From contig NZ_JAFCKS010000004.1 of NCBI RefSeq assembly GCF_018129995.1, positions 248,001-312,000 on the forward strand: a stretch of 64,000 bases of DNA, in the 5' to 3' direction. The notes below the pieces were generated by a model that saw only the letters and a list, made by a program, of their open reading frames with translations, did no database searches and was not told the DNA's origin. How positions within the stretch are numbered: the stretch's first letter is position 1; the number at the start of each line of letters is the position of its first letter. This document shows positions 51,201 through 60,749 of the stretch, piece by piece. This DNA is from Bradyrhizobium sp. SZCCT0153 (GTDB lineage: Bacteria > Pseudomonadota > Alphaproteobacteria > Rhizobiales > Xanthobacteraceae). Both the position numbers and the translations under genes were made by a program.

Positions 51201-52301
51201 ATGGACAATTCCCCCCTGATTCTGCTCGCCGCGGGTGGCACCGGCGGCCATCTGTTTCCGGCCGAGGCGCTCGGCGTCGAGTTGATCCGGCGCGGCTTTC
51301 GCGTCCGCCTCGTCACCGACGAGCGCGCGCTGCGCTACAGCGGGCTGTTCACCAAGGACATGATCGACGTCGTCTCGAGCGAGACTGCGCGCGGCCGCAA
51401 TCCGCTGCAGCTCGCTTACGCCGGCCTCACGCTCGCGGCCGGCACGCTCTCCGCCTACAGGCTGATCAAGCGATTGAAGCCGGTCGCCGTCGTCGGCTTC
51501 GGCGGCTATCCGACGCTGCCGCCGCTGGTCGCCGCGAAGTTCGCCGGTGTGCCAAGCATCATCCACGATGCCAATGCCGTGCTCGGGCGTGCCAACCGGT
51601 TCCTGTCGAGCCGCGTCAGCGCCATCGCGACCTCCTTGCCGGGCGTACTCGATCGCGATCCGGCGCTGGCAGGCAAGGCCACGACCGTCGGCACGCCGAT
51701 GCGCCCGGCAATCCTCGCTGCGGCTGCCGTGCCATATGTCGCGCCGGAGGTGAACGGACCGCTGCGCCTGCTCGTCGTCGGCGGCAGCCAGGGCGCGCGC
51801 ATCATGGCCGACATCGTGCCGGGTGCGATCGAGCGGCTCGAGCCTGCGCTGTGGAGCCGGCTGATCCTCACCCAGCAGGTACGCGACGAGGACATGGCGC
51901 GCGTGCGCGCGGTCTACGACGGGCTCAAGATCAATGCCGAGCTTGCGCCGTTCTTCACCGATTTGCCGGCGCGGCTCGCTTCCAACCATCTGGTGGTGTC
52001 GCGCTCCGGCGCCGGCACGGTCGCCGAACTCGCCGCCATCGGACGGCCCTCGATCCTGGTGCCGCTGCCGGGCGCGATCGATCAGGATCAGTTCGCCAAT
52101 GCCGGGGTGCTGGCCAAGGTCTATGGCGCGATCCGCATTCCTCAGACCGAGTTTTCCTCCGACCGGCTTGCCGCCGAGATCTCCGCCTTCGCCGCCGAGC
52201 CCGCTCGCCTTGCCGCCATGGCGCAGGCCGCCCGCGGCGCCGGCCGGCTCGATGCGGCCGAGCGGCTGGCTGATCTGGTGGTCAAGGTCGCCGGAATCTG
52301 A
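51201..52301 (+). CDS. murG: UDP-GlcNAc:lipid I N-acetylglucosaminyltransferase
   Basis: A 366-residue GT28 enzyme. The N-terminal motif is ILLAAGGTGGHLFPAEAL, the membrane loop is VGFGGYPTLPPLVAA, and the donor-binding part reads LVVGGSQGARIMAD and VVSRSGAGTVAELAAIGRPS. It makes lipid II on the inner face of the membrane. Confidence 0.95.
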   Translation: MDNSPLILLAAGGTGGHLFPAEALGVELIRRGFRVRLVTDERALRYSGLFTKDMIDVVSSETARGRNPLQLAYAGLTLAAGTLSAYRLIKRLKPVAVVGFGGYPTLPPLVAAKFAGVPSIIHDANAVLGRANRFLSSRVSAIATSLPGVLDRDPALAGKATTVGTPMRPAILAAAAVPYVAPEVNGPLRLLVVGGSQGARIMADIVPGAIERLEPALWSRLILTQQVRDEDMARVRAVYDGLKINAELAPFFTDLPARLASNHLVVSRSGAGTVAELAAIGRPSILVPLPGAIDQDQFANAGVLAKVYGAIRIPQTEFSSDRLAAEISAFAAEPARLAAMAQAARGAGRLDAAERLADLVVKVAGI

Positions 52302-52424
52302 CGCGAAAAAGCCCTTGTCTTGGCCTTCCAAAGCGGGGCATCCAGTAGGAAAGGCGCGCGGCTGATTTGGCCGTGACCTTCGCCAGATGCCGCCCTTTCC
52401 GGCGGCAAGGTCAGGGAACAGAGC

Positions 52425-53828
52425 ATGAGACTGCCGCGCGAGATCGGACCCATCCACTTCGTCGGGATCGGCGGGATCGGCATGAGCGGCATCGCCGAGG
52501 TGCTGGTCAATCTCGGCTACGCCGTGCAGGGCTCGGACGCCTCCGACAATTACAATCTCGACCGCTTGCGCAAGAAGGGCGCCAAGGTCTCGGTCGGCCA
52601 CAAGGCCGAGAACGTCGACGGTGCCGAGGTCGTCGTCGTCTCCACCGCGATCAAGCGCGACAATCCGGAACTGATGGCGGCGCGCGAACGGCGCATTCCC
52701 GTGGTGCGCCGCGCCGAGATGCTGGCCGAGTTGATGCGGCTGAAGAGCTGCGTCGCGATCGCCGGCACCCACGGCAAGACCACGACGACCACGATGGTCG
52801 CAACGCTGCTCGACGCCGGGGGGCTCGATCCCACCGTGATCAATGGCGGCATCATCAATGCCTACGGCTCCAACGCCCGCCTCGGGGCCGGCGACTGGAT
52901 GGTGGTCGAAGCCGACGAGAGCGACGGCACGTTCCTGAAGCTGCCGACCGATGTCGCGATCGTCACCAATGTCGACCCCGAGCATCTCGATCACTTCAAG
53001 ACCTTCGAGGCCGTGCAGGACGCCTTCCGCCATTTCGTCGAGAACCTGCCGTTTTATGGCTTTGCCGTGATGTGCATCGATCATCCCGTCGTGCAAAGCC
53101 TGGTCGGCAAGATCGAGGATCGCCGCATCGTCACCTATGGCGAGAATCCGCAGGCCGATGTGCGGTTCGTCGATCTGACTCCGATGGGCGGCGGATCGAA
53201 GTTCAAGGTCGCATTCCGCGATCGCAAGACCGGCGCTGTGCACGAGATCGCCGATCTCATGCTGCCGATGCCGGGCCGCCACAATGCCTCCAACGCGACG
53301 GCGGCGATTGCGGTCGCGCGCGAGCTCGGCGTGTCGGACGACGCGATCCGCAAGGCGATCGCCGGCTTCGGCGGCGTCAAGCGTCGCTTCACCAGGACCG
53401 GCGAATGGAACGGCGTCACCGTGATCGACGATTACGGCCATCACCCCGTCGAGATCGCGGCAGTGCTGAAGGCGGCGCGGGAATCCACCAACGGCAAGAT
53501 CGTCGCCGTGGTGCAGCCGCATCGCTATACCCGCCTGCAGTCGCTGTTCGAGGAATTCTGCACCTGCTTCAACGACGCGGATGCGGTGGTCGTCGCCGAC
53601 GTCTATGCCGCGGGCGAGGCACCGATCGAGGGCATCGACCGCGACCATTTCGTCACGGGCCTGCGCGCCCACGGCCACCGCGAGGTGATCCCGCTGCCGG
53701 CGGCATCGGAGCTTGCGGGCATCGTCAAGGGGCTCGCAAAGTCGGGCGATCTCGTCGTGTGCCTGGGTGCCGGCAACATCACGCAATGGGCGTATGCGCT
53801 GCCCGGCGAATTGAAGGCGCTGGGGTAG
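52425..53828 (+). CDS. murC: UDP-MurNAc--L-alanine ligase
   Basis: A 467-residue Mur ligase, the first in the series. N-terminal motif FVGIGGIGMSGIAEVL, ATP motif AGTHGKTTTTTM near residue 113, VEADESDGTFLKLPTD and DDYGHHPVEIAAVL near the C-terminal part. GGGAACAG upstream may be the ribosome site. A 275-base repeat region follows before murB. Confidence 0.95.
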   Translation: MRLPREIGPIHFVGIGGIGMSGIAEVLVNLGYAVQGSDASDNYNLDRLRKKGAKVSVGHKAENVDGAEVVVVSTAIKRDNPELMAARERRIPVVRRAEMLAELMRLKSCVAIAGTHGKTTTTTMVATLLDAGGLDPTVINGGIINAYGSNARLGAGDWMVVEADESDGTFLKLPTDVAIVTNVDPEHLDHFKTFEAVQDAFRHFVENLPFYGFAVMCIDHPVVQSLVGKIEDRRIVTYGENPQADVRFVDLTPMGGGSKFKVAFRDRKTGAVHEIADLMLPMPGRHNASNATAAIAVARELGVSDDAIRKAIAGFGGVKRRFTRTGEWNGVTVIDDYGHHPVEIAAVLKAARESTNGKIVAVVQPHRYTRLQSLFEEFCTCFNDADAVVVADVYAAGEAPIEGIDRDHFVTGLRAHGHREVIPLPAASELAGIVKGLAKSGDLVVCLGAGNITQWAYALPGELKALG

Positions 53829-53873
53829 GGCGACCGGATGTCGAGTCATCGTCGATCACCGCCCGTGTGGCCA

Positions 53874-54031
53874 CCCCTCTCCCTAACCCTCCCCCGCAAG
53901 GGGGGAGGGAACCCATCCGTCGGTGCCTTCCTGATTCTCGCAAAGGATCAGAGCGTAGCCGTGACGCGAGGTGAGGTGAGCACGCCGGTCAGGCTCCCTC
54001 CCCCCTTGCGGGGGAGGGTTGGGGAGAGGGG
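53874..54031. repeat. Large inverted repeat between murC and murB
   Basis: Left arm 53874-53910 (CCCCTCTCCCTAACCCTCCC and on to GGGGGGAGGGA) pairs with right arm 53994-54031 (TCCCTCCCCCCTTGCGGGGG and on to GGGAGAGGGG), giving a long stem with an 83-base loop. Each arm also folds on itself. Confidence 0.8.
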
Positions 54032-54103
54032 TAAGCTCCGGCCGCTGGCGGACAACGTCACGCGGCGCAATCTCGATCCAGCTCGCATGTCGGTCAGCGC
54101 GCG

Positions 54104-55024
54104 ATGACCTTCCCGGACATCACGCCCGCTCTCAAAGCCGCGATGCCGGAGCTGCGGGGCCGGCTGCTCGCCAACCAGTCGCTTGCCGAACTCACCTGGT
54201 TTCGCGTCGGCGGTCCGGCGCAGGTGCTGTTCACGCCGGCGGATGAGGACGATCTCGCCTATTTCCTCGCGCATCTTGCGTCCGACATTCCCGTCTATGT
54301 CGTCGGCGTCGGCTCCAACCTGATCGTGCGCGACGGCGGCATTGCGGGCGTGGTGATCCGGCTTGCGCCGCGCGCCTTTGGGGAGGCGAGTGCAAGCGCC
54401 GATGTCGTCACCGCAGGCGCTGCCGCGCTCGACAAGCGGGTGGCGGAAGTGGCGGCTGGCGCCAATATCGGCGGCCTCGAATTCTATTTCGGCATTCCCG
54501 GCACCATCGGCGGCGCGCTGCGCATGAATGCAGGCGCCAATGGCGGCGAGACCAGGGACGTGCTGATCGAGGCACGAGGCGTCGGGCGCGACGGCACGAA
54601 GCACACCTTCTCCAATGCGGACATGAAATTCGTCTACCGCAACAGTGGCGTCGATCCCTCGATCATCTTCACGTCCGCGCGCTTTCGCGGCGAGATCAGG
54701 GATACCGAGGCGATCCGCGCGCGGATGGCGGAGGTGCAGACCCATCGCGAGACCGCGCAGCCGATCCGCGAAAAGACCGGCGGTTCGACCTTCAAGAACC
54801 CGCCCGGCCATTCCGCCTGGAAGCTGGTCGATGCCGCCGGCTGCCGCGGCCTGCGCGTCGGGGGCGCACAGGTCTCGGAGATGCACTGCAATTTCCTGAT
54901 CAACACGGGCGATGCCACCGCGCACGACATCGAGACGCTGGGCGAGACCGTGCGTGAACGGGTGAAGGCAAATTCCGGAATTGAGCTGCACTGGGAAATC
55001 AAGCGGATCGGAGTTTCCGCGTAA
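54104..55024 (+). CDS. murB: UDP-N-acetylenolpyruvoylglucosamine reductase
   Basis: A 306-residue flavoenzyme. Motifs: LTWFRVGGPAQVLF, YVVGVGSNLIVRDGGIAG, EFYFGIPGTIGGALRMNAGA, GSTFKNPPGHSAWKLVDAAG and CRGLRVGGAQVSEMHCNFLI. The catalytic serine is in GGSTFKNP and the late Glu in EMHCN region or near it. Fits type I/II MurB of alphaproteobacteria. Confidence 0.95.
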   Translation: MTFPDITPALKAAMPELRGRLLANQSLAELTWFRVGGPAQVLFTPADEDDLAYFLAHLASDIPVYVVGVGSNLIVRDGGIAGVVIRLAPRAFGEASASADVVTAGAAALDKRVAEVAAGANIGGLEFYFGIPGTIGGALRMNAGANGGETRDVLIEARGVGRDGTKHTFSNADMKFVYRNSGVDPSIIFTSARFRGEIRDTEAIRARMAEVQTHRETAQPIREKTGGSTFKNPPGHSAWKLVDAAGCRGLRVGGAQVSEMHCNFLINTGDATAHDIETLGETVRERVKANSGIELHWEIKRIGVSA

Positions 55025-55026
55025 GT

Positions 55027-55126
55027 GTCATTCCGGGGCGCGACCCAGTCGCGAGCCCGGAATCCATAACCCCGGCTCGTGGTTATGGATTCCGGGCCTG
55101 CGCCTAATGGCGCATCCCGGAATGAC
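55027..55126. repeat. GTCATTCCGGG..CCCGGAATGAC inverted repeat
   Basis: Outer ends GTCATTCCGGG and CCCGGAATGAC are inverted copies; an inner pair GGAATCCATAACC / GGTTATGGATTCC also pairs. It fills the murB-ddl gap. Confidence 0.8.
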
Positions 55127-55155
55127 GACGACTGGCTAGGATAGGTAACAAAGAC

Positions 55156-56142
55156 ATGCGCATCACCATCCTCTTTGGCGGCTCCAACAGAGAGCGTCTG
55201 GTTTCGGTCGCCTCGGCCCAGGCACTGCACCAGGCGCTGCCCGAGGCGGACCTCTGGTGGTGGGACGTCGAAGACAAGGTGCACACCGTCCAGTCCAGGC
55301 AACTGCTCGAACATGCCCGTCCGTTCGAGGACGAGTTCAAGCCGGGCACATCAGGCATTCCGCTGGAGCAGGCGCTCGACCAGGCGAAGACGGAAGACCG
55401 CGTGCTGGTGCTCGGCCTGCATGGCGGGCGTGCCGAGAACGGCGAATTGCAGCTGATGTGCGAGACACGCGGCGTGCCTTTCACCGGCTCGGGCTCGGCC
55501 TCCTCGCATCTTGCCTTCGACAAGATCGCGGCCAAGCGGTTCGCGGCACTCGGCGGCGTGACGCCGCCGGCAAACCTTGCGCTGGACGAGATCGATCAGG
55601 CTTTCGCCGAATACGGCCGGCTGATCGCAAAGCCGGCCAAGGATGGTTCGAGCTATGGCCTGATCTTCGTCAACGCCAAGCAGGACCTCGTCGCCGTCCG
55701 CAATGCTGCGAGCCACGAAGAGTACGTGATCGAGCCCTATATCGCCGGCGTCGAGGCAACCTGCGGCGTACTGGAGCGGCCCGACGGCTCGATCATCTCG
55801 CTGCCGCCGATCGAGATCATTCCGGGCGAAGGCAATTTCGACTACGCCGCGAAATATCTCCTGAGCACCACGCAGGAGATCTGCCCGGGCCGTTTCACCG
55901 CAGAGGTCACCGCCGCGCTCAAGAACCAAGCGATGCTGGCGCATCGGGCGATGTCCTGCACCGGCTATTCCCGTTCGGACTTCATCGTCTCGGACAAGGG
56001 CCTGGTCTATCTCGAGACCAACACGCTGCCCGGGCTGACCAAGTCCTCGCTCTACCCAAAGGCGCTGAAGGCCGAGGGCATCGCGTTCGTCGACTTCCTG
56101 CGCGGCCTGGTCGAGCTCGCCGGGCGGGGTGTGCGGAAATAG
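55156..56142 (+). CDS. ddl: D-alanine--D-alanine ligase
   Basis: A 328-residue ATP-grasp ligase. The N-terminal ILFGGSNRERLVSVASAQ keeps the Glu of the usual SxERxVS motif. The central loop reads LGLHGGRAENGELQLMC, differing from the common HGxxGEDG, as in its bradyrhizobial relatives. ATP-grasp motifs: IAKPAKDGSSYGLIFV, VIEPYIAGVEATCGV and YLETNTLPGLTKSS. It supplies D-Ala-D-Ala to MurF. Confidence 0.9.
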   Translation: MRITILFGGSNRERLVSVASAQALHQALPEADLWWWDVEDKVHTVQSRQLLEHARPFEDEFKPGTSGIPLEQALDQAKTEDRVLVLGLHGGRAENGELQLMCETRGVPFTGSGSASSHLAFDKIAAKRFAALGGVTPPANLALDEIDQAFAEYGRLIAKPAKDGSSYGLIFVNAKQDLVAVRNAASHEEYVIEPYIAGVEATCGVLERPDGSIISLPPIEIIPGEGNFDYAAKYLLSTTQEICPGRFTAEVTAALKNQAMLAHRAMSCTGYSRSDFIVSDKGLVYLETNTLPGLTKSSLYPKALKAEGIAFVDFLRGLVELAGRGVRK

Positions 56143-56176
56143 TTAGGACTGGTTAACGGCCAAATCGGCGAAATGG

Positions 56177-56199
56177 CCGGTTTTGGAACCCAAAACCGG
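56177..56199. promoter_or_regulatory. Perfect hyphenated palindrome upstream of ftsQ
   Basis: CCGGTTTTGG-AAC-CCAAAACCGG: two exact 10-base arms around 3 bases, 35 bases after the ddl stop. It lacks a T-tract, so it may be an operator or a weak terminator. It lies in a 349-base gap (56143-56491) that also holds three GTTAAC hexamers (56152, 56258, 56298) and no gene. Confidence 0.5.
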
Positions 56200-56491
56200 T
56201 AAAATGCCGGACATAGCGGCATAAATACCTCACAGGCCTAGGCAAAAAGCGCGCGCCGTTAACGAACTTTACCTTTTGTTTACCAGGACGTCCGAAGGTT
56301 AACGCTGGCGGCGCATATGACGCGTTGGCTGCCGGCGTGTGGGCTGTTGCGGGTGTTTCACCTCCAGCGAACGCTTTGAAGGGGAGAGGTTTTCTTCTGC
56401 TGAAGACCAGCACCCGGCCCGGCAAGTCCGAGACGTCATGTTCGCCAGGACCCGCGCGATGTCGCGGGCAAACTGTTGACGAGCTCGTGCA

Positions 56492-57520
56492 ATGGATCGT
56501 GCAGGAAGCCTCACCCGGTCGCTTTTCAGATCGCTGAGGCCCCAAGCTGACCTGAAGGCGGCCGCTATCGGAGCGGTCGTGCTTCTGCGCGAGTGGGTGC
56601 AGGAGAAGCGCGACGACAAGCGCGCTGCCGCCAAGGACAGGATCAAGACCAAAGCGAAGGCCAAGGCCGTCGTCGAGCGCGAGCCGCCGCCGCGCCTGAT
56701 CGCGCTGGTCGAGCGCTATCTGCCGCGCCGGGTCGGGATCAGCATGACCGTGCTGCTGCTGATCGGAAGCTGCGGCTTCGGTATCGTCAAGGGCGGCCAT
56801 CTCCAGGATTTCATCACGGCGGTCAACGACACCCGCAACGCGCTGGCCAATTCCGCCGGCTTCCGCATCACCTCCGTCGCGATCAACGGCCGCAAGCAGC
56901 TCAGCCAGGACGAGATCCTCGCGATCGGCGGCGTCAGCGGCCGATCCTCGCTGCTGTTCCTCGATGCCGACGCCGTGCGCGACAAGCTCAAGGCCAATCC
57001 CTGGATCGCGGACGCGACCGTGCTGAAGCTCTATCCGGGCCGGCTCATGATCGACATCACCGAGCGCCAGGCATTCGCGCTGTGGCAGGAGGCCGGCCGG
57101 CTTTCCGTCATCGCTGATGACGGCGCTGTGCTCGAACCCTATGTCTCGCGCCGTTTCCTGTCGCTGCCGCTCGTGGTCGGCAAGGGTGCCGACACGCAGG
57201 CCCGCGACTTCCTCGCCCTGCTGGCGCGCTACCCGCAGGTCAATTCGATCACGAAGGCCGCGATCTTCGTCGGTGAGCGGCGCTGGAATTTGAGGCTCAA
57301 GGACGGCCTCGACATCCGCCTGCCCGAGCAGGACGTCGGCAACGCGCTGGCGATGCTGTCCAGGCTCGACAAGGAGGACAAGCTGTTCTCCCGCGACATC
57401 GTCGCCGTCGACATGCGCCTGCCCGATCGGCTGGTGGTGCAGCTGTCCGACGACGCCGCCAAGGCGCGCGAAGACCTGTTCAAGGACAAGAAGAAAAAGA
57501 AGGCCGGGGACGCCGCATGA
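56492..57520 (+). CDS. ftsQ: Cell division protein FtsQ
   Basis: A 342-residue bitopic protein. A long basic cytoplasmic part (about 85 residues, KRDDKRAAAKDRIKTKAKAK) precedes a helix (GISMTVLLLIGSCGFGIVKG) and a POTRA domain (ITSVAINGRKQLSQDEILA, NPWIADATVLKLYPGRLMID). The Lys-rich tail ends with DKKKKKAGD. It links FtsL/B to the divisome. The ftsA ATG overlaps its stop (ATGA). Confidence 0.93.
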   Translation: MDRAGSLTRSLFRSLRPQADLKAAAIGAVVLLREWVQEKRDDKRAAAKDRIKTKAKAKAVVEREPPPRLIALVERYLPRRVGISMTVLLLIGSCGFGIVKGGHLQDFITAVNDTRNALANSAGFRITSVAINGRKQLSQDEILAIGGVSGRSSLLFLDADAVRDKLKANPWIADATVLKLYPGRLMIDITERQAFALWQEAGRLSVIADDGAVLEPYVSRRFLSLPLVVGKGADTQARDFLALLARYPQVNSITKAAIFVGERRWNLRLKDGLDIRLPEQDVGNALAMLSRLDKEDKLFSRDIVAVDMRLPDRLVVQLSDDAAKAREDLFKDKKKKKAGDAA

Positions 57521-58839
57521 CCGGTCTTGATCGCACCCAGACGCCGAAGACGCGCCCGATGCCGCACAAGCGCGGCGGCCTCGTCGCTTGCCTCGACATC
57601 GGCACCAGCAAGATCGCCTGCATGATCGCACGGCTGAAGCCGTCGGCGCCGAGCGACGCGCTGCGCGGCCGCACCCACGCGGTTGAACTGATCGGCTACA
57701 GCCAGATCCAGTCGCGCGGCATGAAGGCCGGCGCGGTGGTCGATCTTGGCGAATGCGAGCAGGCGGTGCGACAGGCCGTCGGGCTTGCGGAGAAAATGGC
57801 CAAGGTGCGGGTCGAATCCGTGCTGCTGTCGGTCTCCGGCGGCCGGCTCTCCGGTCAGCTCGTTGAAGCTGCGGCCGACATCCGCGGCGGCGCCGTGACG
57901 CCGGCCGATGTCAGCCGCGTCACCTCCACCGGTATGCGCCACGCCACCGGCGAGGGCCGCACCGTGCTGCACGCGCTGCCGGTCGGCTACACGCTCGACG
58001 GCGTCAAGGGCATCCGCGATCCCCGCGGCATGGTCGCGCACCAGTTCGGCGTCGACATGAACGTCGTCACCTGCGACGCCACCGTGGCGCGAAACCTGAT
58101 GCTGGCGGTGGAACGCTGCCACATCAATGTCGAAGCCATGGCGGCGAGCCCCTACGTGGCCGGTCTGTCGGTGCTGACCGATGACGAGGCCGATCTCGGT
58201 GCCGCCGTCGTCGAGATGGGCGCGGGCACGACCACGATCGCGGTCTATTCCGGCGGCCGGTTCGTGCATGCGGCGGGTTTTGCGGTCGGCGGGCAACACA
58301 TCACGATGGATCTCGCGCGGGGACTCTCCGCGACCATTGCCGATGCCGAGCGAATCAAGACGTTATACGGCACCGTCATCACCGGCGGATCGGACTCGCG
58401 TGAGCTGATGTCTGTGCCGACAGCCGGTGACGAGCAGGATCTGCCGCAGATCGTCTCCCGCGCCACCATCGCCAACATCGTCAAGCACCGTGCCGAGGAA
58501 GTCTTCGAAATGGTTCGGGACAAGCTGAAGGATTCGCCCTTCGCCTCAGAGCCGAACGGCCGCGTCGTGCTCTCGGGCGGCGCCTCGCAGCTCACCGGCC
58601 TCGTCGAGCTCGGAACGCAAATTCTCGGCCGGCCCGTGCGGGTCGGGCGTCCGCTCGGTTTCGGCCGGCTGCCCAACGAGGCGAAGAACGCCGCGTTCGC
58701 GGTGCCGGCCGGGCTCCTCGTCTACCCGCAATATGTTCACCACGAGCATGTCGAACCGCGGCATACGCGGCAGCAGGTCAAGACAGGGACGGGCGGTTAT
58801 TTTGGAAAGGTCGGACGATGGCTACGCGAGGGCTTCTGA
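57517..58839 (+). CDS. ftsA: Cell division protein FtsA
   Basis: A 440-residue actin-like protein. ATP motifs: VACLDIGTSKIACMIA, GAAVVEMGAGTTTIAVYS and VVLSGGASQLTGL. It has a C-terminal amphipathic helix (YFGKVGRWLREGF) for membrane binding and tethers FtsZ. Start overlaps ftsQ stop; ftsZ starts 87 bases later. Confidence 0.95.
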   Translation: MTGLDRTQTPKTRPMPHKRGGLVACLDIGTSKIACMIARLKPSAPSDALRGRTHAVELIGYSQIQSRGMKAGAVVDLGECEQAVRQAVGLAEKMAKVRVESVLLSVSGGRLSGQLVEAAADIRGGAVTPADVSRVTSTGMRHATGEGRTVLHALPVGYTLDGVKGIRDPRGMVAHQFGVDMNVVTCDATVARNLMLAVERCHINVEAMAASPYVAGLSVLTDDEADLGAAVVEMGAGTTTIAVYSGGRFVHAAGFAVGGQHITMDLARGLSATIADAERIKTLYGTVITGGSDSRELMSVPTAGDEQDLPQIVSRATIANIVKHRAEEVFEMVRDKLKDSPFASEPNGRVVLSGGASQLTGLVELGTQILGRPVRVGRPLGFGRLPNEAKNAAFAVPAGLLVYPQYVHHEHVEPRHTRQQVKTGTGGYFGKVGRWLREGF

Positions 58840-58926
58840 TGAACCGGTTCCGCAATCTTCGAATTTCACCAACTCCCGCGGCCGCCGGCCGGGGCGAACC
58901 CACGCGCGCGTGATCGAGAGGCAAAC

Positions 58927-60723
58927 ATGACCATCAGCATCAATGTTCCTGATATTCACGAGTTGAAGCCCCGGATCACCGTGTTCGGCGTCGGCGGCGC
59001 CGGTGGCAACGCCGTCAACAACATGATCACGGCGGGCCTCCAGGGCGTCGACTTCGTGGTCGCCAACACCGATGCGCAGGCGCTGACGATGTCGAAGGCG
59101 CAGCGCATCGTGCAGATGGGCACGGCGGTCACGCAAGGCCTCGGTGCAGGCTCGCAGCCGAACGTCGGTGCTGCGGCGGCCGAAGAGGTGATCGACGAAC
59201 TGCGCGACCATCTCTCGGGCGCCAACATGGTGTTCGTCACCGCCGGCATGGGCGGCGGCACCGGCACCGGTGCAGCGCCCGTGATCGCCAAGACCGCGCG
59301 CGACATGGGCATCCTCACCGTCGGCGTCGTCACCAAGCCCTTCCACTTCGAGGGCGGTCGCCGCATGCGCACCGCTGAAGCCGGCATCAACGAGCTTCAC
59401 AAGGTGGTGGACACGCTCCTGATCATCCCGAACCAGAACCTGTTCCGGGTTGCCAACGAGAAGACCACCTTTGCCGATGCCTTCGCGATGGCCGACCAGG
59501 TGCTCTATTCGGGCGTTGCCTGCATCACCGACCTGATGGTCAAGGAAGGCCTGATCAACCTCGACTTCGCCGACGTCCGCGCCGTGATGCGTGAGATGGG
59601 CAAGGCGATGATGGGCACGGGCGAAGCCTCCGGCGACAAGCGCGCGCTGACCGCCGCGGAAGCCGCGATCGCCAATCCGCTGATCGACGACAGCTCGATG
59701 AAGGGCGCCAAGGGCCTTCTCATCTCCATCACCGGCGGCAAGGATCTCACTTTGTTCGAGGTCGACGAAGCCGCGACCCGCATCCGCGAGGAAGTCGACC
59801 AGGACGCCAACATCATCGTCGGCGCGACCTTCGACGAAGCGCTCGACGGCCTGATCCGCGTCTCGGTCGTCGCCACCGGCATCGAGCAGGCGACGATCGC
59901 CCGCAACACCCAGGCCACCAGCGCTCCGGTCGCGAACGCGGCGCCGCAGGCGCAGCAGGCTCCCGCTGCTCCGGCCGCGGTTGCCGAGAGCCGCCTCGCC
60001 GACCTGACCGCGCGCCTCCGCGCCGACAATCAGCGCATGGCCGAGCGTGCCCAGAAGCTGGAAGCGCAGGTCCCGGCCGCCGCGCCGGCTCCGGCCGCCG
60101 CCGCCCCGCGTTCGAACGTCGAGCGCGCCGCGCTCGCCGCCATCGCCGCCGCCGTTTCGGACGTCCCGCAGGCTCCGGCGCCGATGCAGACCTACGGCGA
60201 CGTCACCGTGCGTCCGATCGCGCAGAAGCCGACCCTGTTCCCGGAGCCCGAGCAGGCGCCGCTCGCCATGCAGGAGCCGATGACGCCGGAAACCTTCATC
60301 CCGCCGCAGGCCGAGCGTGCGCCGGTCCGCGCACCGCGGATGCCGCGTATCGAGGAGCTGCCGATGCCGGCCCAGGCCGAGCTTCGCCAGGCCCGCGGCG
60401 AGATGGAAGAAGAGACCCCGCAGAAGACCCGCCTGTCGCTGCTCCAGCGGCTCGCCAATGTCGGCCTCGGCCGTCGCGACGAGGAAAGCGAAGCGCCGAT
60501 CGCGGCCCGTACCGCTGGTCCCGCGATGCCCCCGCTGCCCGATCGCCGCCCCCAGAAGACCGTGGCGCAGCAGATCGCGGCCAGCGAGCCGGTGTCTGAG
60601 TATGCCCGCCGTCCCGCGCCCCAGGGCCTGGACATGCATGGCCGACCCGCGCCTGTTGCACCCGCGCCACAGGGAGACGACCATCTTGATATCCCGGCCT
60701 TCCTGCGGCGGCAGGCGACCTGA
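58927..60723 (+). CDS. ftsZ: Cell division GTPase FtsZ, long-linker form
   Basis: A 598-residue tubulin homologue, longer than the typical 380-400. The GTPase part is in the first 320 residues (GGGTGTGAAPVIA at about 109, VFGVGGAGGNAVNNM, NTDAQAL). After about 330 comes a 250-residue Ala/Pro/Gln-rich linker, then the conserved tail DDHLDIPAFLRRQ that binds FtsA and others. Such a long linker is common in this group. A strong terminator follows. Confidence 0.96.
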   Translation: MTISINVPDIHELKPRITVFGVGGAGGNAVNNMITAGLQGVDFVVANTDAQALTMSKAQRIVQMGTAVTQGLGAGSQPNVGAAAAEEVIDELRDHLSGANMVFVTAGMGGGTGTGAAPVIAKTARDMGILTVGVVTKPFHFEGGRRMRTAEAGINELHKVVDTLLIIPNQNLFRVANEKTTFADAFAMADQVLYSGVACITDLMVKEGLINLDFADVRAVMREMGKAMMGTGEASGDKRALTAAEAAIANPLIDDSSMKGAKGLLISITGGKDLTLFEVDEAATRIREEVDQDANIIVGATFDEALDGLIRVSVVATGIEQATIARNTQATSAPVANAAPQAQQAPAAPAAVAESRLADLTARLRADNQRMAERAQKLEAQVPAAAPAPAAAAPRSNVERAALAAIAAAVSDVPQAPAPMQTYGDVTVRPIAQKPTLFPEPEQAPLAMQEPMTPETFIPPQAERAPVRAPRMPRIEELPMPAQAELRQARGEMEEETPQKTRLSLLQRLANVGLGRRDEESEAPIAARTAGPAMPPLPDRRPQKTVAQQIAASEPVSEYARRPAPQGLDMHGRPAPVAPAPQGDDHLDIPAFLRRQAT

Positions 60724-60749
60724 GGATTGTTACAATAAGGCAGACGCAA

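Noticed and set aside
51159..53849. An 896-codon open frame on the minus strand opposite murG and murC.
   Set aside because: It is an artefact of high GC in the third codon position of the real genes; its translation is Asp/Arg/Gly-rich without domains, and murG and murC are unmistakable on the other strand.
56143..56320. CtrA full site upstream of ftsQ.
   Set aside because: TTAA-like hexamers are present, but no pair has the TTAA-N7-TTAA spacing; only half-sites can be claimed.
58822..60684. A 620-codon minus-strand frame opposite ftsZ.
   Set aside because: Shadow of ftsZ; composed of Arg/Gly/His-rich sequence without homology signs.
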